64,000 nucleotides of DNA from Aspidapion aeneum. Its lineage: Eukaryota > Arthropoda > Insecta > Coleoptera > Brentidae. Each line of letters begins with the position of its first letter. Positions within the stretch are counted from its first letter, which is position 1. Under the pieces are notes generated by a model, which was not told the DNA's origin, made no database searches, and worked only from the letters and a program-made list of their open reading frames with translations. The stretch lies in contig OY755042.1 in the NCBI GenBank assembly GCA_963576565.1, forward strand, positions 107,871,314-107,935,313, given 5' to 3'. Below, one piece after another: positions 25,401 to 35,778 of this stretch. Both the position numbers and the translations under genes were made by a program.

Positions 25401-26709
25401 CCCCTGTAACACGTGTAATACGTTCGTATATTCTGGAACGATTTCCATAATTTTCTACTGAGAGTTGCGCATACATATCAAAAATAATATCTTGAGTTTT
25501 CCTCGTACAATGTGTTTTTAAAAGTTTTGCCTTGCCCTTTGGATATTTTTACCTTCCTAGCCCGCGTAGCAATGGCTAGAGAGAAGGTATTATTTTCGAC
25601 GATTTGAGATAACGCCAAAAATATGTTATTTGGATGTATTTTGACCTATCCTAGCAATATCGTCGTGATGTCTGTCTGCGTGTGTGTATATTATGTATAT
25701 ACGTAAAATAGTGTTCGATACTCTTACAAGCTTATTAGATTTTGGTCAAAATCCATTAATGCGAATGACAGTTTTTTGACAATTAAAAACTTTAAAAAAT
25801 GCTACACATACAGTGTATTCAAAATGTAGTAGACTATAATTTCTTCAATAATTCGTGTTATAACCAAAAACTTCGTAGGAGCTTTAGTTTCTGAGATATT
25901 AAAAAAAAACTGTTTTCAAGTTTGATAATAGGCTAGCCAGGAAGGTGTCAGTTCCGCCATGGATCCATTTATTTTTTAGGGTTAAGGTTTGGTTTCGGTA
26001 AAACCGCAGACTCTAATGGTACTACTACTTCTTCTCCTCCTTGGTCCTCAAATGGCCTCCAAAAATTTGTTTGTGGTTTTAAATGGACGCCAAAACGCCA
26101 TTATTAATATCACTTACTAGGTCCTCACTTATAAAAACAAATAAAAATATACAGGTTTATAATTGTTATTATTCACAATAATAATGAAAAGGTCACTATA
26201 ATAATGACATAAATTCAAATCCGTAATACAAACACAACCGCTAACAATTTTAAAATGAATTTGACCCTGTAATAAAGAATGCAGGTGGTAACTTTCGAAA
26301 GCCTTTGTTATATTTCGAGAAAGAATTAGGTAATTATAGAATGGTATAAGGTATGTTCGAAACTTTAACTTTAAAGAATGATGTATACCTAGCCGTGCTT
26401 AAAACACAGAAATTCTTCCCAAAATTTGAAAATAAAGTTTCAATTTTTGCACAGACTCCTTCAAATCCCAATGAGGTTATTATGATTAGGGTGGCACGCG
26501 CCAGTTTTTTGTGCGGCTTTTTGAAATGAGAAAACTTTACTTACGTTATAATTTTCAGTCCCATTTTGTCTTTGATCGTAATAGATATCTGCATCTTTGA
26601 TATTAGCTTCGATATCGTCTAGATCTACGTCGTTTAAAGATGGCGCCCCAAAAGTAAAGCCAGCCATTAATATAGTAATGCTGACTTCAATTAACGTCGT
26701 AAACATCAT
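22405..26709 (-). CDS. Gene B: small secreted protein, four exons, paralog of gene A
   Basis: Proposed minus-strand exons are 26709-26545, 25030-24865, 23872-23728 and 22480-22405, giving 183 residues. Junctions are AAC|GTAAGT, TTTTAG|GTGGAT, AATG|GTAAAT, TTTTAG|GGAAAC, AAAAG|GTAGGA and TTTTAG|GAAGTT. Phases are 0, 1, 2, identical to gene A, and the frame stays open. Exon 1 encodes a signal peptide (TILMAGFTFG) followed by an acidic segment and DQRQNGTENYN, which resembles QRQKGDYN in gene A. Exon 2 holds VDIDGVSVIWTNLGSLI. Exon 3 is Lys/Glu/Ser-rich, and exon 4 ends KPFARRAMIRSQRGPE. If the last intron is not used, the protein ends at a TAG at 23724-23726 (159 residues). The function is not recognised. 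The start at 26709 was chosen because it leads directly into the signal peptide. Confidence 0.6.
22690..23660 (-). mobile_element. Decayed RTE-like LINE fragment in gene B intron 3
   Basis: Minus-strand translation gives YADVIAFITDKKEELIKMLE followed by AAKNIGLSINYTKTTIIT, the YADD-box region and the following motif of non-LTR reverse transcriptases. Downstream is RIKRRVRLAWAAYGKL, typical of RTE-like C-terminal regions. Frames are broken. It is a dead copy in the same orientation as the host gene. Confidence 0.65.
24320..24595. mobile_element. MITE N (CACTTATTGGAATAAAA ends), intact copy
   Basis: Inverted ends ACTTATTGGAATAAAAYCTG extend about 40 bp. The core (GGCCTTTGTGTATTTAAAAAC and GGTATGTCAATTTTGAGAGG) is shared with the interrupted copy at 41384-43068 and, with different ends, with the element at 44366-44643. 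It lies in intron 2 of gene B. Confidence 0.7.
25551..25956. mobile_element. CCTTCCTAGC element, uninterrupted copy
   Basis: It runs from ACCTTCCTAGCCCGCGTAGC to GGCTAGCCAGGAAGGT. It is homologous to 11449-12071 in opposite orientation and lacks the MITE found there. It lies in intron 1 of gene B. Confidence 0.65.
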
Positions 26710-26749
26710 TTTAAATATTTCTATAAAATACAAAATACAGAAACATTAA

Positions 26750-27590
26750 TAACCAAAAGAAATTTTTACTTTCATAGCATCTCAAAATTTTTAAAGATTT
26801 GTTTAAATATAAGGCGGGCCAAATATTACCGTAATTTTTTTCGACTGTAGTTTTTTTACCTTTATTTGTTCTATTTTTGTGATTTGGTCTCTATCAAAAG
26901 GTAAGGCTTAAGACTATTCGACTTTTTTTTCAAAATTGAGATTTTTTTTAAAATTACAAGTCAGCAGCACCTCGCGGGACAAAATTTCAATTTCACCCGT
27001 TTTTTCCCGGTGTATGGGTTCAAGCGCGGGAGCGGGAGGAATGTTTGTTTTGGGGGACGTCGGCCATGTTCATTGTGCGAAAACGTTCGTAGTCCTTCCT
27101 ACGCGTTGCCGGTTCTATCCTTACTGAAGACGTATGAGTTTGTTTTGATTTGGGGTAGGTCAATAGGTACAAGCCTTGCCGGTCGTGTTTATCGATTATA
27201 TAATTAACTATGCAAATTTAAATACGTTAAACTTCGATTACAAATAAAATCTTAAAGGCCACATAGACCGGACCTAAACATGCAGAGTGGTGTTCCAAAA
27301 AAACTTATAATAGAAAATTTCATATAAAAATAATATGATGCTGAAAACTGGTTGTGTGCTTGTGAAAAAAGAAATGTTTTTTTTGCTTTATTTGTCTTAT
27401 TATGAACATTCTACGAAGTTATCCTGCGTGGGTGGCAAAGGGAATGTGTGATATCAAACACTTTAGTGAAAAGTTAAAAAGACACAAAGTGCTACTCATT
27501 TAAATAACCACATAGCATTTTCTGTGCTAGGCAAGACTGAGATTAAGTGCCAATTGAATAGTGCCTATAGACAGAGAATATATTATGTTC
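26750..27590. other. Intergenic region upstream of gene B, probably transposon-derived
   Basis: A more GC-rich block at 26950-27190 has no recognisable protein. From about 27280 the sequence leads into the hAT relic at 27595, so much of it may be decayed transposase sequence. Confidence 0.35.
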
Positions 27591-27790
27591 TTTGACAATG
27601 CCTATGACAACAGTTTACTGTGAACGCTCCTTTTCAATATTAAAACGTATTAACCAATGTGTGAAAGTAGATTGAACGCCTTAGCTATGTTCAATTAAAA
27701 GAAAATTATTGACTACGGACAATTTTAATGAACTCGTCGTTGAGCATGTAAAAGAAAGGCGAATGGACTTTATCTATAAACAAATAAGCT
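27590..27790 (+). pseudogene. Relic of hAT transposase C-terminal dimerisation domain
   Basis: The plus strand encodes MTTVYCERSFSILKRINQ, then after a frameshift RLNALAMF, then (original frame) LLTTDNFNELVVEHVKERRM. The CERSFS-x-LK and RL-x-xLAM motifs are hallmarks of the hAT dimerisation domain. A deletion, stops and a frameshift make it non-functional. No termini could be assigned. Confidence 0.75.
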
Positions 27791-28144
27791 ACAATTTACA
27801 CCAAGTAGCTGCTTGTTTGCAAAATGCTAAAATAAAATTGTTTTGGTAAGTTTTTTTACTTCCTTTTACTACATACGCTGTATCTTAAATTTGTAGTTTT
27901 GGTAAAACCCACTTGCCAAAAGTTTGTGTACACTAATGACAGACATGATCTTAAATATTGACAAGAAGGTTACGTCTTTGCCGTTTAGGGCATATCATTT
28001 CTAAGAATTAGATAAGAAGTAAGAAAGTTTAACCACATCAATCTAGGTACTGTTTTAACCTATGAAAGCTAAAAAAAACTAACGAAAAATAAGTGGGGTT
28101 CGTTGAAGTTTACATCAATATAAAATTAAAAACAATTGCGTTGT

Positions 28145-28320
28145 CAGTGGCGTATATAAGGGGGGAAAACCCGCCCCGCCCCCCCCCGAAGCTACGATTT
28201 TTTTTCGCATATTTCATGAATACAAACATAAAATAGCATAAAATACAGCCTCATGGGGTCTCCCCCCCCCCGAAACTGTGTTGCCCCCCCCCCCCAAACT
28301 TTTTTCTATATACGCCACTG
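28145..28320. mobile_element. 176-bp hAT-like MITE (CAGTGGCGTATATA ends), 8-bp TSD
   Basis: Ends CAGTGGCGTATATA and TATATACGCCACTG are perfect inverted repeats. TSD TGCGTTGT lies at 28137-28144 and 28321-28328. The interior has poly-C runs. Confidence 0.9.
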
Positions 28321-28819
28321 TGCGTTGTTATGACATTTTCCTAAAAAGTACTGTTGAACATAAGAGGATTAAAAGCATGCGCAAATTTGATATGTCTTGT
28401 ATATATTGTAAGTGATATGTCCTTCTATACGGCAAAGATGTAGAATAGCGCAAAAAAAAAATGACGGGGAGTGATGCGCCATCTTGGATTTTACAAAAAT
28501 ATCAATTTTTACACAAAATTCGTATAGTCCTTATCTTTTGATAGGAATCAAAACCACAAAAATCAAACAAAGGCACAAAAACTACAGGCGAAAAAATTTA
28601 CGTTTTTTAGTTTTGTTTTTTTGGCCCACCTTATAGTATATCAACCCCATACAAATTTAAGTTAGTTTCTTTAAAAAGTTATTCTAGATTATAAAAGAGT
28701 TTTAAAACTGCAGAAAAATCATCCCTTTCTTGGACTAATTAAGTTAAGGTCAGTTCATCCTTATAATTTTACTTACCCCAAACTAAATACACTAACTTCT
28801 TAAGTTAAGAAAACTTTAG

Positions 28820-28848
28820 CACGGATCACCTTTGTTAGGTGATCCGTG
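28820..28848. mobile_element. 29-bp hairpin 'micro-element' with 7-bp TSD
   Basis: CACGGATCACC, a TTTGTTA spacer and GGTGATCCGTG make a hairpin. It is flanked by ACTTTAG at 28813-28819 and 28849-28855. The first 11 and last 18 bases equal the two ends of the 2.57-kb element at 35779-38347, which also has a 7-bp TSD. Confidence 0.75.
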
Positions 28849-28904
28849 ACTTTAGTGCAGAAAAGAATATTTTTTATAGGTGTTGCGAGTGAATAATTTT
28901 AAAA

Positions 28905-29080
28905 TTAATAATAATAATAATAGAGGTCTTTATTGATCAAAATATACATAAAAAAATTCATCAAAAAAATACATTCCACTATTTGACCAATGTGGGCGAG
29001 GTTCAGTTCACCCATTTCCAAAGAAACGAATGCCCTGTTCTTCCACCTAACACCTTGAGAAGATCTCTTCGACTTAAGTT
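28905..29080 (-). mobile_element. LINE 3' end with (ATT)n tail
   Basis: Read on the minus strand, TTTTGATCAATAAAGACCTC followed by an (ATT)n run at 28905-28920 looks like the 3' terminus of a LINE with a simple-repeat tail. The coding part is not recognisable. Confidence 0.45.
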
Positions 29081-29107
29081 AGTCTTAATTGACTTAAGAT
29101 AAATTAA

Positions 29108-29457
29108 AATAAAAAATTGTCTTATATTAAAGCAAATTGCTTTGAAGTAAAATAATTTGTGCTTTTCTATTCATCAAGGGAATATTTTCTTGATTTAGCA
29201 AAAAAAATGTCTTGTCTCTTTATTTTAATGTGAAACAAAAATTGTTCTATTATAAATTGGAACTGAATTAATCTAAGACTTTTATGAAGACAATTTACTT
29301 TGTTACAAAATGAAGTATACTGAAACAAAACAATTAAAGAAAAAAATAAAGTTTATTTCAAGATTAAACGCTGCGTTGAACTAAAAAGAAATATTTTAAT
29401 TCAAAAGAAATTGTTTTAAGGTAAAATAATTTATTCAAGAATTTTTTTACCGTGTGT
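29108..29457. mobile_element. MITE family M, copy 2
   Basis: It is homologous to 6475-8052 without the hAT insertion. It contains AAGCAAATTGCTTTGAAGTA and ends TTTTTTTACCGTGTG. No coding capacity. Confidence 0.7.
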
Positions 29458-29459
29458 AA

Positions 29460-30230
29460 AGATAAATCAATCTAACTGCGATACCAAATCTAAATAAATT
29501 AACAAAAATAAGTAATTCACTAAAAAAAAGGAAAAAACTTAAAGCGAGTAAAAAATAAACTCTCACCTCAGGAAAAATTGAACTTTCCTCTGTTTTTATT
29601 CAATTTCAAATCAGCCAGATATCACAAATAAAACAACGAAAAGTAGTTGTAATGATAGAGCTCAGGAACGAGGCTTCGATAATCGATAATTGTAGGCTTG
29701 TTACACGAAATGGCACTTGACTTCTTCTGCTATAATATGGTTCGTGTATGCAGGATGGTATTAGCAAGACGTGAACCGCCGCAAGGCAGGACTATCTTCA
29801 ACCATATACCATTTAGCCTGCATTAACAAGAAACCATTTGTTTGAAACTCGTAGAAAATGATTGAGTAGAAACAAAATTGCGGACTTCCATTATCCCTAT
29901 TTATTTTAAACACAACGTTTCGGTTAGTAAGTATCTCTAACCGTTTTCAAGTGTAAACAGTTTACACTTGGAAACGGTTAGAGGTACTTACTAAACGAAA
30001 CGTCGGCGTCGCACGGTGGTCAGCTTGTCGGTTCTGAACGATCGAAATTATTTTATGGTTAAGTTTTGACAAATTGAATTTGAAAGTTGAACTTTCCGCA
30101 CGCCGTGCGTAAAAAATACTTTTACGCACGCTTTGCATATTAAAGTAAATTTAGACTTTTTTTTGTTTTATATTTTTATTTGTAACGGAAACAGTGAAAA
30201 AAAACTAAAAACTACTCGAAAAATTAAAAA
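29460..30230. other. Spacer with an 84-bp inverted repeat at 29921-30004
   Basis: Around 29921-30004, ACGTTTCGGTTAGTAAGTAT through CAAGTGTAAAC is followed by its near-exact reverse complement. The GGTTAG...CTAACCGAAACGTT order resembles a degenerate hammerhead-type end (stem II plus GAAAC) as at 62462. Otherwise nothing is recognised. Confidence 0.45.
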
Positions 30231-30661
30231 AGTTTAACGCATAATGTGAAAATTAAACCTGCAATGCGTCGCATTTTGTAATGTTAATGCTGACGCCGCC
30301 ACTTTTGTTAGGTTTTCAGATTGTATCGATGTATTAGTCGTCGTCATTGATGGAAACACTGTCGTTGCTTCTGCATTCGTGCTTCTTTGCACTGATGTGG
30401 ATCGAAGTGCTATGGTGGATGGTAGTTCTGAGGTGGAGGGTAGTACTGAGGTGGATGGTTGGCGTTCTCCTGTCTCCTGATTTGTGTCACTTTTTTTCTG
30501 CGTATTCAATCGATCGCAGTTCCGTACGGTTATATTGCATCGTACCTGCATGATAGTGCTAACGAGGTCAAAGTCGGAGTTTGTTTTGTTTACAAAAAAC
30601 ATCGCGCGCGAGATACCTGTGTTGAGAATCTATATACAATGTGTATTATAAATAATATATC

Positions 30662-32047
30662 ATGTTTAAAAGCAAAAAAAGTGTGAAACTTGTTTTAAAA
30701 ATTAGCGAAAAGCCCAAACAAAATCAAGAAAAAATGGATAATGCCGAATTATTTCAGGATAGCCATGCTAGAACACAAAATGAAGAAGTTTTATATAGCG
30801 AATGGAAAAAATCCCAAAACGAAAAAAATTCACTTAGTGTACAAGTGGATTATCTCCGAAGTCAACTGGAAAGTATGCAAAGAAAATTTGCAGATTTAGA
30901 GATAAAAGTCACTAAAAAAGAAGAGTCTGACATGGACTACATTACTGATGAGGACGATCTGGCAAGAGAAACTGAGTGGATCAGACAAAAAGGAAAAGGT
31001 TGGAAAAAACGTCGAATGGATACTTCACTCTCACCACCACAACAAAGCTCGGGCACTGGAGAGCCCTCCAATAAAACACAAAATGAAGAACCCCCAACTA
31101 AGGTTAAAAAAGCTCCATTACCTCCACCGATTATGGTAAATGGCGTAAATAATTTTAATGATATTTATGAAAAGTTAAATATCATACAAGGAGTTAAAAT
31201 AAAAGTTTTAAATAACGAAAATATTAAAATAAATGTACAAGACGCAGACAGCTATCGGCTGGTTACTAAAATGCTTAATGAAATAAAGCATCAATGGCAC
31301 TCATACGAAAACAAACAAATAAGGCCAATTAGAGTAATAGCGAATAGGCTACACTTCTCATGTGACCCACAAAAAATTGTAGCTGATCTACAAAAAAAAG
31401 GTTTTAAGGCACTGGAGGCCAGCAACAAACTTAAATGGAGAACAAGACAACCTCTTAACATGTTTATGCTCACATTCAGCCACTATGAAGATATCAACAA
31501 AATTTTTGAAATTTCCAGTATCCTTGGGATTGAAGTGGAAATAAAAGCACTAAAAACCTCAAAGTTAGTCCCTCAATGCAAAAGATGCCAATCTTATGGA
31601 CACACGCAAAAATATTGCGCTAAAGAACCACGTTGCGTAAAATGCACGGGGAAACATCTTACTGTAGAATGCCCCAAACCAAAAGAATCTGAGCCAAAAT
31701 GCATCCACTGTGGAGGCAAGCATCCTGCTAACTACAGAGGATGCCTTGTTGCTAAGGAAATACAAAAATTGAAAAATAAACCTAAGAAACCGAATCTCAT
31801 ACCAAACGTGAGTACAAATAGACAAAACCAACAGACAAGAAACACAGTCACACAAAACTCTGTGACAAGGACATACAGCCAAGTAGCAGCAACAGCTACT
31901 ATACCTGATATTAATATCAGTAGTCAAAATACTATGGAACAAACACTACAATTAATTTTGGAGAAATTGAACAAACTTGATGAGCGATTAACTAAACTAG
32001 AAAGTAGCAATAACGGAGCTACCAATATGCCTCAAAATGGTCAGTAA
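30662..32047 (+). CDS. LINE ORF1 protein (gag-like, PRE_C2HC plus zinc knuckles)
   Basis: The 461-residue protein would bind the element's RNA in the ribonucleoprotein particle. The N-terminal third is charged with coiled-coil character. The middle (about residues 205-300) matches the PRE_C2HC domain of Jockey-type gag, including a PLNMFMLTF motif just before the knuckles. Three CCHC-type knuckles follow at about residues 305-360: CKRCQSYGHTQKYC, CVKCTGKHLTVEC and CIHCGGKHPANYRGC. The C-terminus is Asn/Gln-rich with a final helical LEKLNKLDERLTKLE segment. ATG at 30662 is the first in frame, and an inner ATG follows 24 codons later. The stop overlaps the start of ORF2 by 11 nt. Confidence 0.85.
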   Translation: MFKSKKSVKLVLKISEKPKQNQEKMDNAELFQDSHARTQNEEVLYSEWKKSQNEKNSLSVQVDYLRSQLESMQRKFADLEIKVTKKEESDMDYITDEDDLARETEWIRQKGKGWKKRRMDTSLSPPQQSSGTGEPSNKTQNEEPPTKVKKAPLPPPIMVNGVNNFNDIYEKLNIIQGVKIKVLNNENIKINVQDADSYRLVTKMLNEIKHQWHSYENKQIRPIRVIANRLHFSCDPQKIVADLQKKGFKALEASNKLKWRTRQPLNMFMLTFSHYEDINKIFEISSILGIEVEIKALKTSKLVPQCKRCQSYGHTQKYCAKEPRCVKCTGKHLTVECPKPKESEPKCIHCGGKHPANYRGCLVAKEIQKLKNKPKKPNLIPNVSTNRQNQQTRNTVTQNSVTRTYSQVAATATIPDINISSQNTMEQTLQLILEKLNKLDERLTKLESSNNGATNMPQNGQ

Positions 32048-34697
32048 TCTTAGAATCCTAGCTTGGAATGCCAATGGTCTCTTGCAACATCAGCAAGACT
32101 TGCAAGTTATTCTAGACATAGAAAAAATTGACGTCTGTCTTGTGTCAGAAACGCATTTCACTAACCAGGCTCACATTAAATTTAAAGGTTATAAAGTGTA
32201 TCATACAACTCACCCTAGCAATACTGCACATGGGGGAAGTGCTGTAATAATTAAAGAAAATATATCACACTATGAGGAGATGGGATATAAAACCATAGAG
32301 ATTCAAGCTACATTAGTAAGTGTAAAAACCAAAACATATACATTAGTCATAAGTGCTGTCTATATACCACCAAGGCACTTACTAAAGAAAAATCAATATC
32401 TTAATTTTCTCAGAAAATTAGGAAACCGTTTTATAATTGGAGGTGACTTTAATGCAAAAAATACCTTCTGGGGATCTAGACTGACGAACTCTAAAGGAAA
32501 AGAACTTTTGCAAGCTATTAGTGAATATCAATGTGAGCCGATATCAACTGGTAAGCCCACATACTATCCAACAGATCCAGGAAAAATTCCAGATCTAATT
32601 GATTTTTTTATAGTAAAAAATATATCTTTAAGTTTTGTAGATATAGAAGAAAGTTTTGATTTACACTCAGATCATTCACCTATTATTCTAACTCTTAGTA
32701 AAAACATAATAAAGAAAGAAGCAAATATCTCACTAGTTAATAAACTGACTGACTGGATTAGTTTTAAACAAAGTCTGTCAGAAAAAATAAACCTATCAGT
32801 ACCATTGCAAACGCCAGAACAAATCGATAAAGAAGTTGATTATTTTGTTACAAATATTCAACAAGCAGCTTGGGAAAACAGTCCAAAACCAAAGAGAATT
32901 TTTAAGGGAAAAAACTATCCAAAGGAAATTAGAGACCTTATATTGGAAAAAAGGAAACTAAGAAGAAAGTGGCAACAAAGCCGTGATCCTCGGGACAAAA
33001 CAAATCTCAACAACATGACGCAGCGCATTAGGCGAGAAATTCTAGTAATAAAAAATGAATCTATTAACCATTTTCTTAATGAGCTTACAGATGATAAAAA
33101 TACCGACTATTCCCTTTGGAAAGCAACCAAAGATTTTAAAAGACCAATTATCCAAATTCCACCCATACGAAAACCTAACAACCAGTGGGCAAGGAGTAAC
33201 GAAGAAAAAGCAGATATTTTTGCAAGTCATTTAGAAAAAACATTTCAGCCCCACGAAGCACCAGATGAACACTTTCATTTAAATGAACCCCATCAAATCG
33301 AGGACCATATTAAGCTTACATCACCAAAAGAAATATTAACAGAAATCAAAAATATTAATTCGAAAAAAGCCCCAGGGTATGATCTTATTAACGGGGTAGT
33401 CATAAAACAACTCCCCAGAAAAGCTATCGTAAAACTATGCAACCTAATTAATGCGTCTTTTAGGCTTAGGTACGTACCTAAACTGTGGAAAGTTGCAGAA
33501 GTTATCATGATTCCAAAACCGGGAAAACCACTCCATGACGTGTCATCTTACAGGCCAATATCTTTGCTGCCAATTATATCCAAGCTCTATGAAAAATTAT
33601 TGCTTAAAAGAATAAAACCCATCATAGAAAGACAAGAAATTATTCCATCTCATCAATTTGGTTTTCGAGACAAGCATTCCACGATAGATCAAGTACACAG
33701 AATTACTAATATAATAGAAAAAGCACTAGAAGAGGGAAACGTTTGTTCTGCAGTTTTTCTAGATGTAGCACAAGCATTTGACAAAGTGTGGCATGAAGGC
33801 CTTAATTTTAAACTAAAAAGGTTTCTGCCAAAACAGTATTCGGATATTTTGGAATCATACATATCTGATAGACATTTTAGAGTAAAACAGGAAGACTCAT
33901 ACTCAAATTTAAGAGAAATTCAAGCAGGCGTGCCCCAGGGTAGCGTACTAGGCCCTTATCTATACTTATTATTCACTTGTGATATCCCAAAGCCAGAAAA
34001 TTGTCACTTAGCAACATTTGCCGATGATACTGGTTTATTGACGGTAGAAAAATCTATTGAAAAATGCATAGAGAAACTTCAGGATGCAGTCACCCAAATT
34101 CACAGTTGGACCACAAAGTGGCGAATAAAATTAAATGAAACCAAATCAATTCATGTTGATTTTACAAACAAAAATATAAATCACATACAAATAACAATTA
34201 ACAACATTCCAGTACCATATTCGAATCAGGCAAAATATCTAGGTATGACACTTGATACCAAATTGCGCTGGAAAGCACATGTTAAGAAAAAAAAAGAAGA
34301 ACTTGAGATAAGGTATAGAAAAATGAACTGGCTAATTGGAAGGAAGTCCAATTTAACAATTCATAATAAGTTACTGCTTTATAGACAAATACTGAAACCA
34401 GTATGGACATATGGTATTCAACTATGGGGTTGTGCTAAAGAGAGTAACATTCTAGTTGTACAGAGATTTCAAAATAAAGTATTAAGAAACATTGTGAATG
34501 CACCTTGGTACGTTCGAAATAGTGACCTTCATCGAGATCTAAAAATCGAAACTGTAGCAGAGACTATAAAAAAGTACGCAAAAAGCCATGAAGATAGACT
34601 CCATCGGCATGTGAATGTGGAAGCAATTCAGGTTCTAGACAATACTATGCTAGTTCGACGACTAAAAAGAGTGAAGCCGTTTGAGCTAGTAAACTAA
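32037..34697 (+). CDS. LINE ORF2: endonuclease/reverse transcriptase
   Basis: The 886-residue ORF2 carries an N-terminal APE-type endonuclease that nicks target DNA and a reverse transcriptase for target-primed reverse transcription. Endonuclease motifs seen: WNANG (residues 10-14), SETH (E38), GGDFNAKN (about 134-141) and the final SDHSP (about 210). Reverse transcriptase motifs: SYRPISLLP, HQFGFR, FLDVAQAFDKVWH, AGVPQGSVLGP and the catalytic FADD at 661-664, followed by the KYLGMTLD region. No RNase H domain is apparent. The domain order and length fit the Jockey clade. It starts at an ATG overlapping the ORF1 stop (ATGGTCAGTAA), suggesting coupled translation. There are no stops or frameshifts. 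Confidence 0.9.
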   Translation: MVSNLRILAWNANGLLQHQQDLQVILDIEKIDVCLVSETHFTNQAHIKFKGYKVYHTTHPSNTAHGGSAVIIKENISHYEEMGYKTIEIQATLVSVKTKTYTLVISAVYIPPRHLLKKNQYLNFLRKLGNRFIIGGDFNAKNTFWGSRLTNSKGKELLQAISEYQCEPISTGKPTYYPTDPGKIPDLIDFFIVKNISLSFVDIEESFDLHSDHSPIILTLSKNIIKKEANISLVNKLTDWISFKQSLSEKINLSVPLQTPEQIDKEVDYFVTNIQQAAWENSPKPKRIFKGKNYPKEIRDLILEKRKLRRKWQQSRDPRDKTNLNNMTQRIRREILVIKNESINHFLNELTDDKNTDYSLWKATKDFKRPIIQIPPIRKPNNQWARSNEEKADIFASHLEKTFQPHEAPDEHFHLNEPHQIEDHIKLTSPKEILTEIKNINSKKAPGYDLINGVVIKQLPRKAIVKLCNLINASFRLRYVPKLWKVAEVIMIPKPGKPLHDVSSYRPISLLPIISKLYEKLLLKRIKPIIERQEIIPSHQFGFRDKHSTIDQVHRITNIIEKALEEGNVCSAVFLDVAQAFDKVWHEGLNFKLKRFLPKQYSDILESYISDRHFRVKQEDSYSNLREIQAGVPQGSVLGPYLYLLFTCDIPKPENCHLATFADDTGLLTVEKSIEKCIEKLQDAVTQIHSWTTKWRIKLNETKSIHVDFTNKNINHIQITINNIPVPYSNQAKYLGMTLDTKLRWKAHVKKKKEELEIRYRKMNWLIGRKSNLTIHNKLLLYRQILKPVWTYGIQLWGCAKESNILVVQRFQNKVLRNIVNAPWYVRNSDLHRDLKIETVAETIKKYAKSHEDRLHRHVNVEAIQVLDNTMLVRRLKRVKPFELVN

Positions 34698-35778
34698 GTG
34701 AATTACACATAAAACAAAATAATGCTATAAACACAACACAATTGTGAGTTACAGACTAAACAAAGCGGGGAGAACTGTTGAGTGAACCCTAAGTTTAAAT
34801 CTGACTTTTCTAGTAAATTAAGTTAAAACAAAATTGCTAATTAGTCTTACTGACTAGATTGTAATAAAAAAAAAAACACAGAGTGTTTGACAAATAAAAA
34901 AAAAAAAAACTTTTTTTCTGCAAAATTTGCGTTGCAATTTTTTTCTTGTTTTTCTCGGATTCTTCCACATAGGATTCGGCTACTGACGCACTCTTCCACC
35001 CACCATGTCGCTTCAAATTGGTTATATTTGCTCCGGCATTGGCCAACATTGTGGCAGAAGATCGTCGGAAACAATGGCCCGTATAAGTTTCCGGATTTGG
35101 CAGCTTAAGAAACCCGGCGATGTTACCGGGGATCTTGCCAAATGTGTTTATACCAACCACTTGCTTCGAGCATTTACCGGTATGGTAGGAAACAAAGAAC
35201 CGTTGGTGCGGTGTGTCAGGTGGTCGCAAATTTTTGTATTTTTTGTAGATGTTGATATGGCTTATATCGTCTTTGTTGGGATCGCAGACCACAAAACTCC
35301 TTGAAGTATGGTTCTTAGTGTTAGAAATTGTTACCACCAGGATGTCGCCTTTCTCTTTGATGTCGGATACTTGTAAATTCGCTAACTCCGCTCTTCGGCA
35401 GGCTCCTGCAATGCCGAATATTGTGGCCACCTTGTTCATTAAATAAATCTCATCGGGAGCGTCTTTCAAAAATTTATCGGTCTCATTTTTTTGCAGTACT
35501 TGAGACTTTTTTGGTTTAAAACCGACATTTTTTCATTTAATAAATGATATTAAGTTATAATATCGCCCAATATCTATATTTTTTCGTAGTCTTATACACA
35601 TTTTAAGCATTGAAAATTTTGACCATAACGTGCTAGGCACGAAACTCTTTGACAAATAAGAAAAATAGGCCAAAAATACCTCTTCTTTTAGCGATGAAGT
35701 GTTCTTTGCTTTTAACCAATCTTCAAAAGCGTGGTACTCTGTTTCGTATCTCGGACGGGACTTTTCTGGAACTAATTC

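Larger units (their letters stand above)
30500..34878 (+). mobile_element. Full-length Jockey-like non-LTR retrotransposon
   Basis: It comprises ORF1 (gag-like, 461 aa) and ORF2 (endonuclease plus reverse transcriptase, 886 aa), a 3' UTR of about 170 bp and a poly(A) end near 34865-34877. The 5' boundary is not certain; a few hundred bases upstream of ORF1 are probably 5' UTR. It lies immediately 3' of a Crypton recombinase gene on the other strand, whose reading frame runs into the LINE poly(A), so the LINE inserted there later. Both ORFs are open, so the copy may be recent. Confidence 0.8.

Noticed and set aside
30234..30602. 122-residue minus-strand ORF upstream of the LINE ORF1, Ser/Thr-rich
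   Set aside because: It covers a small repeated GGTAGTNCTGAGGTGGA tract in the probable LINE 5' UTR. There is no signal peptide, and splice support is absent.
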